DNA of 64,000 bases from Streptomyces cyaneus. GTDB lineage: Bacteria; Actinomycetota; Actinomycetes; Streptomycetales; Streptomycetaceae. The stretch covers positions 248,001 to 312,000 of the forward strand of contig NZ_RQJW01000008.1 of the NCBI RefSeq assembly GCF_004028635.1. The letters are read 5' to 3'. Position numbers and translations under genes: made by a program. Under the pieces are notes generated by a model. It did no database searches. It saw nothing but the letters and a program-made list of their open reading frames with translations, and was not told where the DNA came from. Every line of letters begins with the position of its first letter. Position 1 is the first letter of the stretch. This document shows positions 1-8,852 of the stretch, one piece after another.

Positions 1-738
1 GGGATCTACGCGCCGTTCACCGAGGTCACCCCGGACGAGTTCCGGCGGGTGACCGAAGTGACGTACCTGGGCTATGTGTTCGGCACCCGGGCCGCCCTGC
101 ACCACATGCTGCCGCGCGACCGGGGCACGATCGTGCAGGTCGGGTCCGCGCTCGCCTACCGGGGGATTCCGCTGCAGTCGGCGTACTGCGGCGCCAAGCA
201 CGCCATCCAGGGCTTCAACGAGTCACTGCGGTGCGAGCTGCTCCGCGAGGGCAGCCGGGTGCGTACGACGATGGTGCAGCTGCCGGCGCTCAACACCCCC
301 CAGTTCGACTGGGTGTTGAACCGCCTCCCAGGGCGGGCCCGGCCGGTGGCGCCGGTGTACCAGCCCGAGGTCGCCGCGCGGGCGATCGTGCATGCGGCGG
401 GGCACGGGCGACGGCGGGAGTACTGGGTGGGGGGCTCCACGGTGGCGACCCTGATGGCCAACGCGGTCGTTCCCGGCTTGCTCGACCGGTATCTGGCGAG
501 GACCGGCTTCGAGGCACAGCAGGACGAGGGCGAGCAGACGGGGCCGGGGAACCTGTGGACGCCGGCGGACGGCGCGCGGGGGCGGGACTTCGGGGCGCAC
601 GGTCGTTTCGACGAGGAGTCCCATCGGGGCAGCTCACAGGAGTGGCTCTCCCGCAATCGTGGCAGGGTGGGGCAGGCACTCACGCTCGGCGCCGGTGTTC
701 TGGCGGCACGACGGCTGACCCGCCTGGCTCGCCGCTAG
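1..738 (+). CDS. SDR family oxidoreductase (5' truncated by window edge)
   Basis: The open frame is continuous from base 1 to the TAG at 736-738, so the start and the N-terminal NAD(P)-binding glycine motif lie outside the window. The visible part has the short-chain dehydrogenase/reductase active site: a serine in VGSALAY about 12 residues before SAYCGAKHA, whose Tyr-x-x-x-Lys supplies the catalytic Tyr and Lys. The C-terminal 100 residues are longer than in minimal SDRs and are charged, ending in a short hydrophobic stretch plus basic tail (VLAARRLTRLARR). The substrate cannot be inferred. The stop overlaps the 3' end of the convergent gene by 4 bases. Confidence 0.9.
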   Translation, partial: GIYAPFTEVTPDEFRRVTEVTYLGYVFGTRAALHHMLPRDRGTIVQVGSALAYRGIPLQSAYCGAKHAIQGFNESLRCELLREGSRVRTTMVQLPALNTPQFDWVLNRLPGRARPVAPVYQPEVAARAIVHAAGHGRRREYWVGGSTVATLMANAVVPGLLDRYLARTGFEAQQDEGEQTGPGNLWTPADGARGRDFGAHGRFDEESHRGSSQEWLSRNRGRVGQALTLGAGVLAARRLTRLARR

Positions 739-1826
739 GCGACCCGGTACTCCTGTACCTCCTCCGCCCTCAGCGTCAGCCCGTGGCCGATGCCGTGCGT
801 CGGGGTCACCGTGCCGCCCGTCGGGTCCAGGGCGCCGTCGAAGAACATGTCCTCCACGCGGACGTGGTCGTGGAACCACTCGATGTGCCGGAGGTTGGGG
901 ATCGCGGCGGCAGCGGCGGCGTGGGCGTGCGGGGCGCAGTGGGCCGAGACCTGCAGGCCGTGAGCCTGGGCCAGGGCGGCGGCGCGCAGGAAGTCGGTCA
1001 GGCCGCCGCAGCGGGTCGCGTCGATCTGGAGGCAGTCGACCGCGCCCGCGGCGATCATGCGGGCGAAGTACGGGAGGTCGTAGCCGTATTCGCCGGCCGT
1101 GATGTCGCACGGCAGGGCGTCACGTACCAGGCGCAGGCCGGTCAGGTCGTCCGAGGACACCGGCTCCTCGAACCAGCCGACGCCGTGCTCGGCGAGGGAC
1201 CGGCCGACACGGACCGCCTGCTTGCGGGTGTAGGCGCCATTGGCGTCGACGTACAACTCGGCCTCGGGGCCGATCACTTGGCGTGCCCCTTCGACCCGGG
1301 AGATGTCGCGCAGGACCGCACGGCCCCAGTCCTCGCCGATCTTGATCTTCACGCGCGGGATGTGCTGGCCGTGCACCCAGCCGTTCAACTGCGCGGCCAG
1401 ATGCTTGTCGTGGTACGTCGTGAACCCTCCGCTGCCGTAGACCGGGACGCGTTCGCGGCAGCTGCCCAGCAGCCGGGCCAGGGGCAGTTCGAGGAGGCGG
1501 GCCTTGAGGTCCCACAGGGCGATGTCCAGCGCCGAGATCGCACAGGCGGCGACGCCCGGGCGGCCCGCGTTGCGGATCGCGCGGGACATCGCCTCGTGCA
1601 CGGCCGGGATGTCCAGGGCGCTGCTTCCCTCGACCAAGGGCGCGAGGTGGTCGCGCAGGAAGTCGCCGACCGCCGCCGGGCCGTACGTCCAGCCGGTGCC
1701 GGTCGCGTCGCCCGCAGTCACCTCGGCGATCACCACGGTCGTGGAGTTCCAGGCCAACGTGCCGTCCGCCTCGGGGGCGTCGGTGGGCACCGCGTAGACG
1801 GAGACGACGGGAAGGTGGAGTTTCAT
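735..1826 (-). CDS. Enolase-superfamily (mandelate racemase/muconate lactonizing type) enzyme
   Basis: A 363-residue protein of normal family length. It carries the barrel motifs of the mandelate racemase subgroup: a KIKIG segment (the Lys-x-Lys acid/base position), metal ligands in VDANGAY, FEEPV and GEYGYD, a later DATRCGG strand, and SAHCAPH near the C-terminal end where the catalytic His or its neighbour sits. Such enzymes abstract a proton alpha to a carboxylate using Mg2+ and act on sugar acids, muconates or dipeptides; the substrate is not determinable here. The gene starts 20 bases after the stop of the LLM gene on the same strand, so the two probably form an operon. Confidence 0.88.
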   Translation of the reverse strand: MKLHLPVVSVYAVPTDAPEADGTLAWNSTTVVIAEVTAGDATGTGWTYGPAAVGDFLRDHLAPLVEGSSALDIPAVHEAMSRAIRNAGRPGVAACAISALDIALWDLKARLLELPLARLLGSCRERVPVYGSGGFTTYHDKHLAAQLNGWVHGQHIPRVKIKIGEDWGRAVLRDISRVEGARQVIGPEAELYVDANGAYTRKQAVRVGRSLAEHGVGWFEEPVSSDDLTGLRLVRDALPCDITAGEYGYDLPYFARMIAAGAVDCLQIDATRCGGLTDFLRAAALAQAHGLQVSAHCAPHAHAAAAAAIPNLRHIEWFHDHVRVEDMFFDGALDPTGGTVTPTHGIGHGLTLRAEEVQEYRVA

Positions 1827-1845
1827 CGCGTGGGCCCGCCCCTCG

Positions 1846-2802
1846 TCACCGCTGCAGCTGCGGCAGCACCTTCGTACGGTAGAAGTCGAAGAAACCGCGC
1901 TGGTCGGGGCCGATCTGGCTGACGTAGACCCGGTCGAAGCCCGCGTCGGCGAAGGCGTTCAGCTCGGACAGGTGCTCGTCGATGTCGTCCCCGCACACCG
2001 TGTTCTCGCTCACCATCTGCTCGGTGACCAGCGGTTCCAGCTGCTCGAAGTGGCGCGGCGAGGGCAGGATCTGGGCCATCTCGCCGGGCAGCAGCTGGTT
2101 GGACCACAGTCGGCGCACCGTGCGTACGGCCTCGTCGCGGTCGGTGCCGTAGCAGACCTTCGTGCCGCCCATGACCGGCTTGGCGTGCCCGCCGCCCTTG
2201 CGGAACTGGGTCACCAGCTCCTCGTCCGGCATCATCGTGATGAAGCCGTCGCCGACCCGGGCCGCGAGCGATGTCGCCGCCGGGCCGAAGCCGGAGATGT
2301 CGATCTGGACCGGCTCGTCGGGGACCGTGTAGAGGCGGGCGTTCTCCACCCGGTAGTGGGCGCCGTAATGGCTGACCTCCTCGCCGGTGAACAGCCGGCG
2401 CATGATCAGGATCGCCTCCTCCAGCATCTCCAGGCGTACGCTCGCGGGCGGCCAGATATGGCCGAGGACGTGCTCGTTGAGGGCCTCACCGCTGCCGACG
2501 CCGAGCCGGAAACGGCCGTTCGTCATGACCGCGGAGGTCGCCGCCGCCTGCGCCACCACCGAGGGGTGTATCCGCACGGTCGGGCAGGTCACGGCCGTCT
2601 CGATCGGCAGCGACACCGCCTCCGAGATCGCGCCGATCACCGACCACACGAACGGGCTCTCGCCCTGTGCGTCGTTCCACGGGTGGTAGTGGTCCGAGAT
2701 CCACAGCGACTGGAATCCGGCCTGTTCCGCCATCCTCGCCTGCTCGACGAGTTCGGCGGGACGGAACTCCTCGCACGCCAGGAAGTAGCCGTACTCGGGC
2801 AT
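1846..2802 (-). CDS. F420-dependent LLM-class oxidoreductase (TIGR03557-like)
   Basis: A 318-residue TIM-barrel protein starting MPEYGYFLACEEF. The ATG at 2802 is preceded by GGAGGTG, and upstream extension of the frame is low-complexity antisense sequence, so this start is preferred. Family-like features are the N-terminal LWISDHYHPW, the central GRFRLGVGSGEALNEH, and a C-terminal DRVYVSQIGPDQRGFFDFY, as in F420-dependent glucose-6-phosphate-dehydrogenase-related LLM enzymes of actinobacteria. It would transfer hydride to or from coenzyme F420 in the cytoplasm; the carbon substrate is unknown. It is the first gene of a two-gene operon with the enolase-like enzyme and has a sigma-B-type promoter pattern about 60 bases upstream. 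Confidence 0.88.
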   Translation of the reverse strand: MPEYGYFLACEEFRPAELVEQARMAEQAGFQSLWISDHYHPWNDAQGESPFVWSVIGAISEAVSLPIETAVTCPTVRIHPSVVAQAAATSAVMTNGRFRLGVGSGEALNEHVLGHIWPPASVRLEMLEEAILIMRRLFTGEEVSHYGAHYRVENARLYTVPDEPVQIDISGFGPAATSLAARVGDGFITMMPDEELVTQFRKGGGHAKPVMGGTKVCYGTDRDEAVRTVRRLWSNQLLPGEMAQILPSPRHFEQLEPLVTEQMVSENTVCGDDIDEHLSELNAFADAGFDRVYVSQIGPDQRGFFDFYRTKVLPQLQR

Positions 2803-2859
2803 GGGGACACCTCCGGGACTGCCGCGTCGAGTCAGCGGCGGGAACGGGTCGCCGTCCGG

Positions 2860-2883
2860 GTACCCGGCGGCCCGGCGGGAAAC
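2860..2883 (-). promoter_or_regulatory. Candidate sigma-B-type promoter of the LLM/enolase operon
   Basis: On the minus strand GTTT (2883-2880), 14 bases, then GGGTAC (2865-2860). This fits the GNNT-N14-16-GGGTAC/T pattern known for stress sigma factors of Streptomyces and lies about 58 bases upstream of the LLM start codon. Pattern match only. Confidence 0.45.
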
Positions 2884-3057
2884 CGGGCCGGCACACGGCT
2901 GTCCGGGTCGGTGTGCCGGAAACCGGCGTCGGCCCGGGGCGACGTTTGGCGGCCTTGACCAGGGGGACGCGGAAGGCTCCCGAGGCACGCGACGGCGAGT
3001 GAGCCGGAGGCGCGTGCCCAAAGGCGCATGAGCCATCAACAACGTCGGAGGCCAACC

Positions 3058-5211
3058 GTGAGTCGACCCCGCATCGTGATCGTCGGCGCAGGATTCGCCG
3101 GGTACCGGGCGGCCCGCACCCTGTCCCGGCTCACCCGGAACAAGGCCGACATCACCCTGCTGAACCCGACCGACTACTTCCTGTATCTGCCGCTGCTGCC
3201 CCAGGTCGCCGCCGGCATCCTGGAACCGCGCCGGGTGACCGTCTCGCTCTCCGGCACCCTGCCCCATGTGCGGCTGGTGCTGGGCGAGGCCGACGCCATC
3301 GACCTCGACGGGCGCACCGTGCACTACACCGGCCCGGAGGGGGACGGCGGGGCGCTGGCCTTCGACCGGCTGATCCTCGCCGCGGGCAGCGTCAACAAGC
3401 TGCTGCCCATCCCCGGCGTCGCCGAGCACGCGCACGGCTTCCGCGGCCTGCCCGAGGCGCTGTATCTGCGTGACCACGTGACCCGGCAGGTGGAACTGGC
3501 GGCCGCCGCCGACGACCCCGAGAACTGCTCGGCGCGGTGCACCTTCGTGGTGGTGGGCGCCGGGTACACCGGTACGGAGGTCGCGGCGCAGGGCAAGCTG
3601 TTCACCGACTCCCAGGTGCGCAAACACCCCCTGCGGGCAGGCATACGGCCGCGCTGGCTGCTGCTCGACATCGCCGAACGCGTCCTGCCCGAACTGGACG
3701 AGCGGCTGTCGCGCACCGCCGACCGTGTGCTGCGCCAGCGGGGCGTGGAGGTGCGGATGGGCACCTCCGTGAAGGAGGCCACGCACGGTGGAGTGCTGCT
3801 GACCGACGGCGAGTTCGTCGACACGCGCACGCTGGTGTGGTGCGTCGGCGTACGGCCCGATCCGCTCGCCGAGTCCCTGGGGCTGCCGCTGGAGCGGGGC
3901 CGCCTCCTTGTCGACCCGCACCTCCAAGTGCCGGGCCGGCCCGAGGTGTTCGCCGCCGGGGACGGGGCCGCCGTGCCCGACCTGGAGAAGCCCGGCGAGT
4001 ACACGCCGATGACCGCCCAGCACGCCTGGCGGCAGGGCAAGGCCGTGGCCCACAACGTCGCCGCGTCCCTGGGCATCGGGGAGCGGCGCGCCTACCGCCA
4101 CCGCGACATGGGCTTCGTCGTGGACCTGGGAGGCGTCAAGGCGGCCGCCAACCCGCTCGGCGTCAACCTGTCCGGCGTGGCGGCGGGCGCGGTCACCCGC
4201 GGCTACCACCTCGCCGCGATGCCCGGCAACCGCATCCGCGTCGCCGCCGACTGGCTCCTGGACGCCGTACTGCCACGCCAGGCCGTGCAGTTGGGCCTCG
4301 TGCGGGCCTGGTCGGTACCACTGGACACCGCGTCACCGGAGGTGGCCCGGGTGCCCGGGCGGGCGGAGAAGGAGGGGGAGCGGGGAGGGGCGAGCCGGCC
4401 TGGTGGCGAGGCTGCGACGGGCCGGGCTGGTGGTGAGCTTGCGGGGAGCCGGTCTGGTGGTGAGCCTGCGAAGAGCCAGCCCGGTGGTGAGCCTGCGAGG
4501 AACCAGCCTGGCGGGGAGCCTGCGAGGAACCAGCCTGGCGGTGAACCCGCGAAGAGCCAGCCCGGCGGCGAGCCCGCGAGGAACCAGCCCGGCGGCGAGC
4601 CCGCCAAGGGCTCCGGACCAAGGCCCGCCGACGCCGCGGGGCCAGTCGAGCATGCCCATGCCGCCAGGAACCCCGGAGCTGCTGGCGCGGGCGGGGACCC
4701 GGCCGCCGCGAAGCGCTCCGAAGCGCCGAGCCCCGCAGACCACCCCGATGCCGTTGAGGCCCAGGACAGCAAGCGCTTCGGCGCGCCCCTTTCCGTACGG
4801 CGCCCCGATGCCGTGAAGGGTGGCGGGGCGTCACGCCGGGGCGGTCGCGCCGGCACCCCCGAGAAGGCCGAACCCTCCGACCCCGTCCAGGACCCCGACG
4901 CCGCCAAGCACGCCGAGCCCCCTGGCCCCGTGAAGCGGCCTGATCTCCGGCAGGGCGGCGAGGCGGGTCCTGGCTCTTCCGCGGGCGGCGAGCCGCGTCC
5001 CGGGACCCCGGCAGGCAGCGGCCCCCGCCCCAGCGCCCCAGCAGGCCCGCGCCTCGGCACCCCCGGCGGCGGGGAGCCATCCACCGCCACCCCCACCACC
5101 CCCTCCACCGGCGAACCACCCCCCGGCACTCCCTCCATCCACAAGCCCCGCCCCGACGCCCCCACAGCCCCCGAACCCCGCTCCCACAACCCCTCGGAAG
5201 GAGCCTCATGA
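3058..5211 (+). CDS. NDH-2-like NAD(P)/FAD oxidoreductase with long repetitive C-terminal tail
   Basis: Start taken at GTG 3058 because GGAGG lies at 3047-3051; this gives 717 residues. Residues 1-430 are a pyridine nucleotide-disulfide oxidoreductase of the type II NADH dehydrogenase kind: the FAD-binding IVIVGAGFAGYRAA at the N-terminus, a second dinucleotide fold at FVVVGAGYTGTEVA, and the terminal VFAAGDGAA FAD motif. Such proteins oxidise NADH and reduce quinone at the membrane face. Residues from about 435 to the end are a Pro/Gly/Ala-rich, probably disordered tail without recognisable fold, including eight 9-residue units. Normal family members end near 430-470 residues. The stop overlaps the transketolase start (ATGA). 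Confidence 0.85.
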   Translation: MSRPRIVIVGAGFAGYRAARTLSRLTRNKADITLLNPTDYFLYLPLLPQVAAGILEPRRVTVSLSGTLPHVRLVLGEADAIDLDGRTVHYTGPEGDGGALAFDRLILAAGSVNKLLPIPGVAEHAHGFRGLPEALYLRDHVTRQVELAAAADDPENCSARCTFVVVGAGYTGTEVAAQGKLFTDSQVRKHPLRAGIRPRWLLLDIAERVLPELDERLSRTADRVLRQRGVEVRMGTSVKEATHGGVLLTDGEFVDTRTLVWCVGVRPDPLAESLGLPLERGRLLVDPHLQVPGRPEVFAAGDGAAVPDLEKPGEYTPMTAQHAWRQGKAVAHNVAASLGIGERRAYRHRDMGFVVDLGGVKAAANPLGVNLSGVAAGAVTRGYHLAAMPGNRIRVAADWLLDAVLPRQAVQLGLVRAWSVPLDTASPEVARVPGRAEKEGERGGASRPGGEAATGRAGGELAGSRSGGEPAKSQPGGEPARNQPGGEPARNQPGGEPAKSQPGGEPARNQPGGEPAKGSGPRPADAAGPVEHAHAARNPGAAGAGGDPAAAKRSEAPSPADHPDAVEAQDSKRFGAPLSVRRPDAVKGGGASRRGGRAGTPEKAEPSDPVQDPDAAKHAEPPGPVKRPDLRQGGEAGPGSSAGGEPRPGTPAGSGPRPSAPAGPRLGTPGGGEPSTATPTTPSTGEPPPGTPSIHKPRPDAPTAPEPRSHNPSEGAS
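4402..4617 (+). repeat. 27-bp coding tandem repeat (nonapeptide GGEPAKSQP-like, 8 units)
   Basis: Eight consecutive 27-base units encode nonapeptides, residues 449-520 of the NDH-2-like protein. The first two are diverged (GGEAATGRA, GGELAGSRS). Five of the rest are GGEPAKSQP or GGEPARNQP and the last is GGEPAKGSG. The phase is preserved, so unit number can change without frameshift. Expected to be disordered. Confidence 0.9.
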
Positions 5212-7055
5212 ACACCGCTGAACTCGTCGAGCTCGCCCAGCAGTTGCGGGTGGACAGTGTGCGGGCCTCAGCTGCGGCCGGGTCGGGGCATCCGACGTCG
5301 TCGATGTCGGCCGCCGATCTGACGGCCGTACTCCTCGCGAACCACCTTCGCTACGACTTCGACCGGCCCGCCCACCCCGCCAACGACCGCCTCGTCCTGT
5401 CCAAGGGGCACGCCTCGCCCCTCCTGTACTCGGCCTACAAGGCGGCGGGCGCCATAGAGGACGGCGAACTGCTCACGTTCCGCAAGATCGGCAGCCGTCT
5501 CGAAGGGCATCCGACGCCGCGTCGGCTGCCGTGGCTGGAGACGGCGACCGGATCGCTCGGGCAAGGGCTGCCGATCGGGGTCGGGATCGCGCTGGCCGGC
5601 AAGCGGCTGGATCGGGCCGGGTACCGGGTGTGGGTGCTGTGCGGGGACAGTGAGCTCGCCGAGGGGTCCGTGTGGGAGGCCGCCGAGCACGCGGCGTACG
5701 AGCATCTGGACAACCTCACCGCGATCGTCGACGTGAACCGGCTGGGCCAGCGCGGCCCGACCCGGCACGGTCATGATCTCGACGCCTACGCCCGCCGCTT
5801 CCAGGCCTTCGGATGGCACACCATCGAGGTGGACGGGCATGACGTGGACGCCGTCGACCGGGCGCTCGGGGAGGCGCGGTCCACCAGCGGGCAGCCCACT
5901 GTCGTCCTCGCCCGCACGCTCAAGGGCAAGGGCGTCCAATCCGTCCAGGACCGCGAAGGACTGCACGGAAAGCCGCTGCCGGACCCCGAGGAGGCGATCG
6001 CCGAGCTCGGCGGCCCCCGCGACATCAACGTCCGTGTCCACGAGCCGCCCGCCGCCCGCATGCTGCACGCCGTCCCCGCCGGGCACGTCGAACTGCCCCG
6101 CTGGGAGAAGGGGGAGGAGGTCGCCACGCGGAACGCCTACGGCGAGGCGCTCGCCGCCCTCGGCAGCGGTCGCGGTGACGTCGTCGCCCTCGACGGCGAG
6201 GTCGGCGACTCCACCCGCGCCGAGTTCTTCGCCAAGGAACACCCGGACCGCTACTTCGAGTGCTACATCGCCGAGCAGCAGATGGTCGCCACCGCGGTGG
6301 GGCTCGCGACGCGCGGCTGGGTGCCGTACGCCGCGACCTTCGCCGCCTTCCTCACACGCGCGTACGACTTCGTGCGCATGGCGTCGGTCAGCGGCGCCGA
6401 CATCAACCTCGTCGGCTCGCACGCCGGCGTGGCGATCGGGCAGGACGGGCCGAGCCAGATGGGCCTGGAGGACCTGGCGATGATGCGGGCCGTTCACGGC
6501 TCGACCGTGCTGTACCCGTGCGACGCCAACCAGACCGCCCAGCTCGTCGCCGCCATGGCCGGCCTGGAAGGCGTCCGCTATCTGCGCACCTCGCGCGGCG
6601 CGAGCCCGGTCATCTACGGCCCCGACGAGGAGTTCCCCGTCGGTGGCAGCAAGGTGCTGCGCTCCAGCCCCTACGACCGGCTGACCGTCGTCGCCGCCGG
6701 CGTCACCGTGCACGAGGCCCTCGCCGCCGCCGACACCCTGGACCGCGAGGGCATCCAGGTCAGGGTCGTCGACCTCTACTCCGTCAAGCCCGTCGACCGG
6801 GCCACCCTGCGCCAGGCCGCCGAGGACACCGGCTGCCTGCTCACCGTGGAGGACCACCACGAGGAGGGCGGCATCGGCGACGCCGTCCTCGACGCCTTCC
6901 TCGACGGGCGCCCCGTGCCGCGCCTGGTGCGCCTCGCCGTCCGCATGATGCCGGGCTCGGCGTCCCCGGACGAGCAGCTGCACGCGGCGGGCATCGACGC
7001 CGCATCCATCGCCGCCGCGGGCAAGCTGCTGGTGGAGGAGGCCGTCGTACGATGA
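5208..7055 (+). CDS. Transketolase (single-chain, short form)
   Basis: A 615-residue thiamine diphosphate enzyme transferring two-carbon ketol units between sugar phosphates. The N-terminal half has AAGSGHPTSSMSAADL and SKGHASPLLYSA, then the ThDP/Mg motif GDSELAEGSVWEAA with its downstream DVNRLGQ. The second half carries the catalytic glutamate region in IAEQQMVATAVG. About 50-80 residues shorter than housekeeping transketolases, as in the shorter actinobacterial paralogues that join the N and C domains. The start overlaps the upstream stop by ATGA and its own stop overlaps the LigD-polymerase start, so the three genes are translationally coupled. A secondary role beside the main pentose phosphate transketolase is inferred. 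Confidence 0.9.
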   Translation: MNTAELVELAQQLRVDSVRASAAAGSGHPTSSMSAADLTAVLLANHLRYDFDRPAHPANDRLVLSKGHASPLLYSAYKAAGAIEDGELLTFRKIGSRLEGHPTPRRLPWLETATGSLGQGLPIGVGIALAGKRLDRAGYRVWVLCGDSELAEGSVWEAAEHAAYEHLDNLTAIVDVNRLGQRGPTRHGHDLDAYARRFQAFGWHTIEVDGHDVDAVDRALGEARSTSGQPTVVLARTLKGKGVQSVQDREGLHGKPLPDPEEAIAELGGPRDINVRVHEPPAARMLHAVPAGHVELPRWEKGEEVATRNAYGEALAALGSGRGDVVALDGEVGDSTRAEFFAKEHPDRYFECYIAEQQMVATAVGLATRGWVPYAATFAAFLTRAYDFVRMASVSGADINLVGSHAGVAIGQDGPSQMGLEDLAMMRAVHGSTVLYPCDANQTAQLVAAMAGLEGVRYLRTSRGASPVIYGPDEEFPVGGSKVLRSSPYDRLTVVAAGVTVHEALAAADTLDREGIQVRVVDLYSVKPVDRATLRQAAEDTGCLLTVEDHHEEGGIGDAVLDAFLDGRPVPRLVRLAVRMMPGSASPDEQLHAAGIDAASIAAAGKLLVEEAVVR

Positions 7056-7981
7056 CCGGCGACGACGCCACGAGGAAGGTGCGGGCCGGTCGCCGTACGG
7101 TCGAGGTCAAACGCATCGACAAGGTGCTCTTTCCCGGTGGCGGCGGCGCCAAGGAGTACACCAAGGGCGACCTCATCGACTACTACCGGTCCGTCGCCCC
7201 GTTCATGCTGCCGCATCTGCGCGGCCGCCCCCTGATGCTGGAGCGGCTTCCGGACGGCATCGACGGGCCGAAGTTCATGCAGAAGAACACCCCGGAGAAC
7301 TACCCGGAGTGGATCACCCGTGTCGAGGTGGCCAAAGAGGACGGCACCGTCTGTCACACGGTCTGCGACGACACCGCCACCCTCGTCTTCCTCACCGACC
7401 AGGCCTGCCTCACCCTGCACCGCTGGCTCTCCCGCACCGACCGTCTCGACCGGCCCGACCGGTTGGTCTTCGACCTCGACCCGGCCGAGGACTCCTTCGC
7501 GCAGGTCAGGGAGGCTGCCGGGCTGCTCGGCGAACTGCTCGACGAGCTGGGGCTGCCCTCGGCGCCGATGACCACCGGATCGCGCGGGCTGCACATCGTC
7601 GTACCGCTGAACGGGCACCACGACTTCGACGAGGTCAGGGAATTCGCCAAGGACGTCGCCGGCCTGCTGGAGTCGGCCCACCCGGACCGGCTCACCACCG
7701 CCGCCCGTAAGAAGGACCGCGGCGACCGCCTCTACCTCGACGTGCAGCGCAACGCCTACGCCCAGACCGCCGTCGTCCCCTACACCGTCCGCGCCCGGCC
7801 CGGCGCACCCGTCGCCACGCCTCTGACCTGGGCCGAACTGGACGACCCGGACCTGGACGCCCGCCGCTGGAGCATCGCCGACGCCGTGGAGCACGCCCGC
7901 ACCAACCCCTGGGCCGGGCTGCTGGACCGGGGCCGCGCCCTCGGACCGGCTCGGCGCCGGCTCGACGCACTGCGGGGTTGA
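7052..7981 (+). CDS. LigD-type polymerase domain protein (archaeo-eukaryotic primase fold)
   Basis: A 309-residue stand-alone polymerase module of bacterial non-homologous end joining. The motifs of the primase/polymerase fold are visible: the metal-binding DLDP at about 135-150, TTGSRGLHIVVPL with the conserved Ser-x-x-His-type nucleotide site, and RLYLDVQRNAYAQT with the third acidic residue followed by the family-typical VVPYTVRARPGAPVATPL. There is no ligase (KxDG) or 3'-phosphoesterase domain, so it would act with a separate ligase and Ku, neither of which is in the window. It begins inside the transketolase stop (ATGA) and is followed 60 bases later by gvpO. Confidence 0.9.
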   Translation: MTGDDATRKVRAGRRTVEVKRIDKVLFPGGGGAKEYTKGDLIDYYRSVAPFMLPHLRGRPLMLERLPDGIDGPKFMQKNTPENYPEWITRVEVAKEDGTVCHTVCDDTATLVFLTDQACLTLHRWLSRTDRLDRPDRLVFDLDPAEDSFAQVREAAGLLGELLDELGLPSAPMTTGSRGLHIVVPLNGHHDFDEVREFAKDVAGLLESAHPDRLTTAARKKDRGDRLYLDVQRNAYAQTAVVPYTVRARPGAPVATPLTWAELDDPDLDARRWSIADAVEHARTNPWAGLLDRGRALGPARRRLDALRG

Positions 7982-8041
7982 AGAAGCCGCCCCAGAGGGT
8001 TTGGCCCGCGCCTTCCTGGCCACTCGGCGCAGGAGGCGCCC

Positions 8042-8374
8042 ATGAATGATTCACAGAACACACCCAAGTCATCCAGACGGCAGACGGGCGGGGCGGACAA
8101 GCAGCCGACCCCCATGGAGATCCTGCGTCAGGCACGGAGCCAGCTTGCCGAACTCACCGGCATGAACGCGGAGACGGTGTCGTCCTTCGAGCAGACGGAG
8201 GACGGCTGGACGCTCGAGATCGAGGTCCTGGAACTGGTACGCGTCCCCGACACGATGAGTCTGCTGGCGAGCTACCAGGTCGATCTCGACCCCGAGGGGC
8301 AGCTCACCGGGTATCGGCGCGTGCGCCGCTACGAACGTGGCCGTTCCGACGCACACAGGCCCGGCGGTCGGTAG
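8042..8374 (+). CDS. gvpO: Gas vesicle protein GvpO
   Basis: A 110-residue protein with a charged, disordered N-terminus and a compact C-terminal domain containing the GvpO-like DGWTLEIEVLELVRVPDT and LASYQVDLDPEGQLTGYRRVRRYERG. It is the first gene of the gvp operon in the actinomycete order. Its role is needed for gas vesicle formation in halophilic archaea and is not biochemically defined here. The start ATG follows AGGAGG at a good distance. No terminator is evident after the LigD-polymerase gene, so read-through from upstream is possible. Confidence 0.92.
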   Translation: MNDSQNTPKSSRRQTGGADKQPTPMEILRQARSQLAELTGMNAETVSSFEQTEDGWTLEIEVLELVRVPDTMSLLASYQVDLDPEGQLTGYRRVRRYERGRSDAHRPGGR

Positions 8375-8426
8375 GCCGCCCGCCCACCCCAAGCATCCCG
8401 TCATGAGACAAGGAGGAACGGTCGGC

Positions 8427-8852
8427 ATGACCGTTGTCCCGGCACAGCAGACCGGCGGCGGAGGCGGCAGCAGCGGCCTCTACGACGTACTGGAACTCGT
8501 CCTCGACAGGGGGCTCGTCATTGACGCATTCGTGCGAGTCTCCCTGGTCGGCATCGAAATCCTGAAGATCGACATCCGAGTCGTCGTAGCCAGCGTCGAC
8601 ACCTATCTCCGCTTCGCCGAAGCGTGCAACCGGCTCGACCTGGAGGCCGGGCCGCGCAAGGCCCCGGGCCTGCCCGACCTGGTCGGCGAGATCACCGAGT
8701 CCGGCGCGCGCGGCAAGTCCAAGGGCGCGCTGTCCGGCGCCGCCGAGACCATCTCCGACGCCTTCAAGCAGGCACGTGAGGAAGGCGAGGAGCAGCCCAG
8801 GCAGCGGACCCGCAAGTCCTCCACGACGCGCCGGAAGGAGGAGCAGGAGTGA
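8427..8852 (+). CDS. gvpA: Gas vesicle structural protein GvpA
   Basis: A 141-residue protein. Residues about 18-68 are the amphipathic GvpA shell unit: LYDVLELVLDRGLVIDAFVR, then VGIEILKIDIRVVVASVDTYL, the helix-strand-strand-helix core that polymerises into the rib wall. A charged extension of some 70 residues rich in Lys, Arg and Glu follows, as is common in streptomycete GvpA but absent from cyanobacterial forms. Start at ATG 8427 chosen because AGGAGG lies at 8411-8416; an in-frame ATG at 8403 lacks a site. The stop overlaps the GvpF start (GTGA). Confidence 0.92.
   Translation: MTVVPAQQTGGGGGSSGLYDVLELVLDRGLVIDAFVRVSLVGIEILKIDIRVVVASVDTYLRFAEACNRLDLEAGPRKAPGLPDLVGEITESGARGKSKGALSGAAETISDAFKQAREEGEEQPRQRTRKSSTTRRKEEQE

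Noticed and set aside
231..1922. Long plus-strand open frame antisense to the enolase gene
   Set aside because: Typical high-GC antisense frame; the minus strand shows clear enolase-superfamily motifs and codon bias.
2803..4209. Upstream extension of the LLM gene frame
   Set aside because: It lies antisense to the NDH-2-like gene; GGAGGTG and MPEYGYF mark the real start at 2802.
4402..4617. Possible CRISPR array from repeated 27-bp units
   Set aside because: Units are contiguous without spacers and in frame with the protein; no cas genes nearby.
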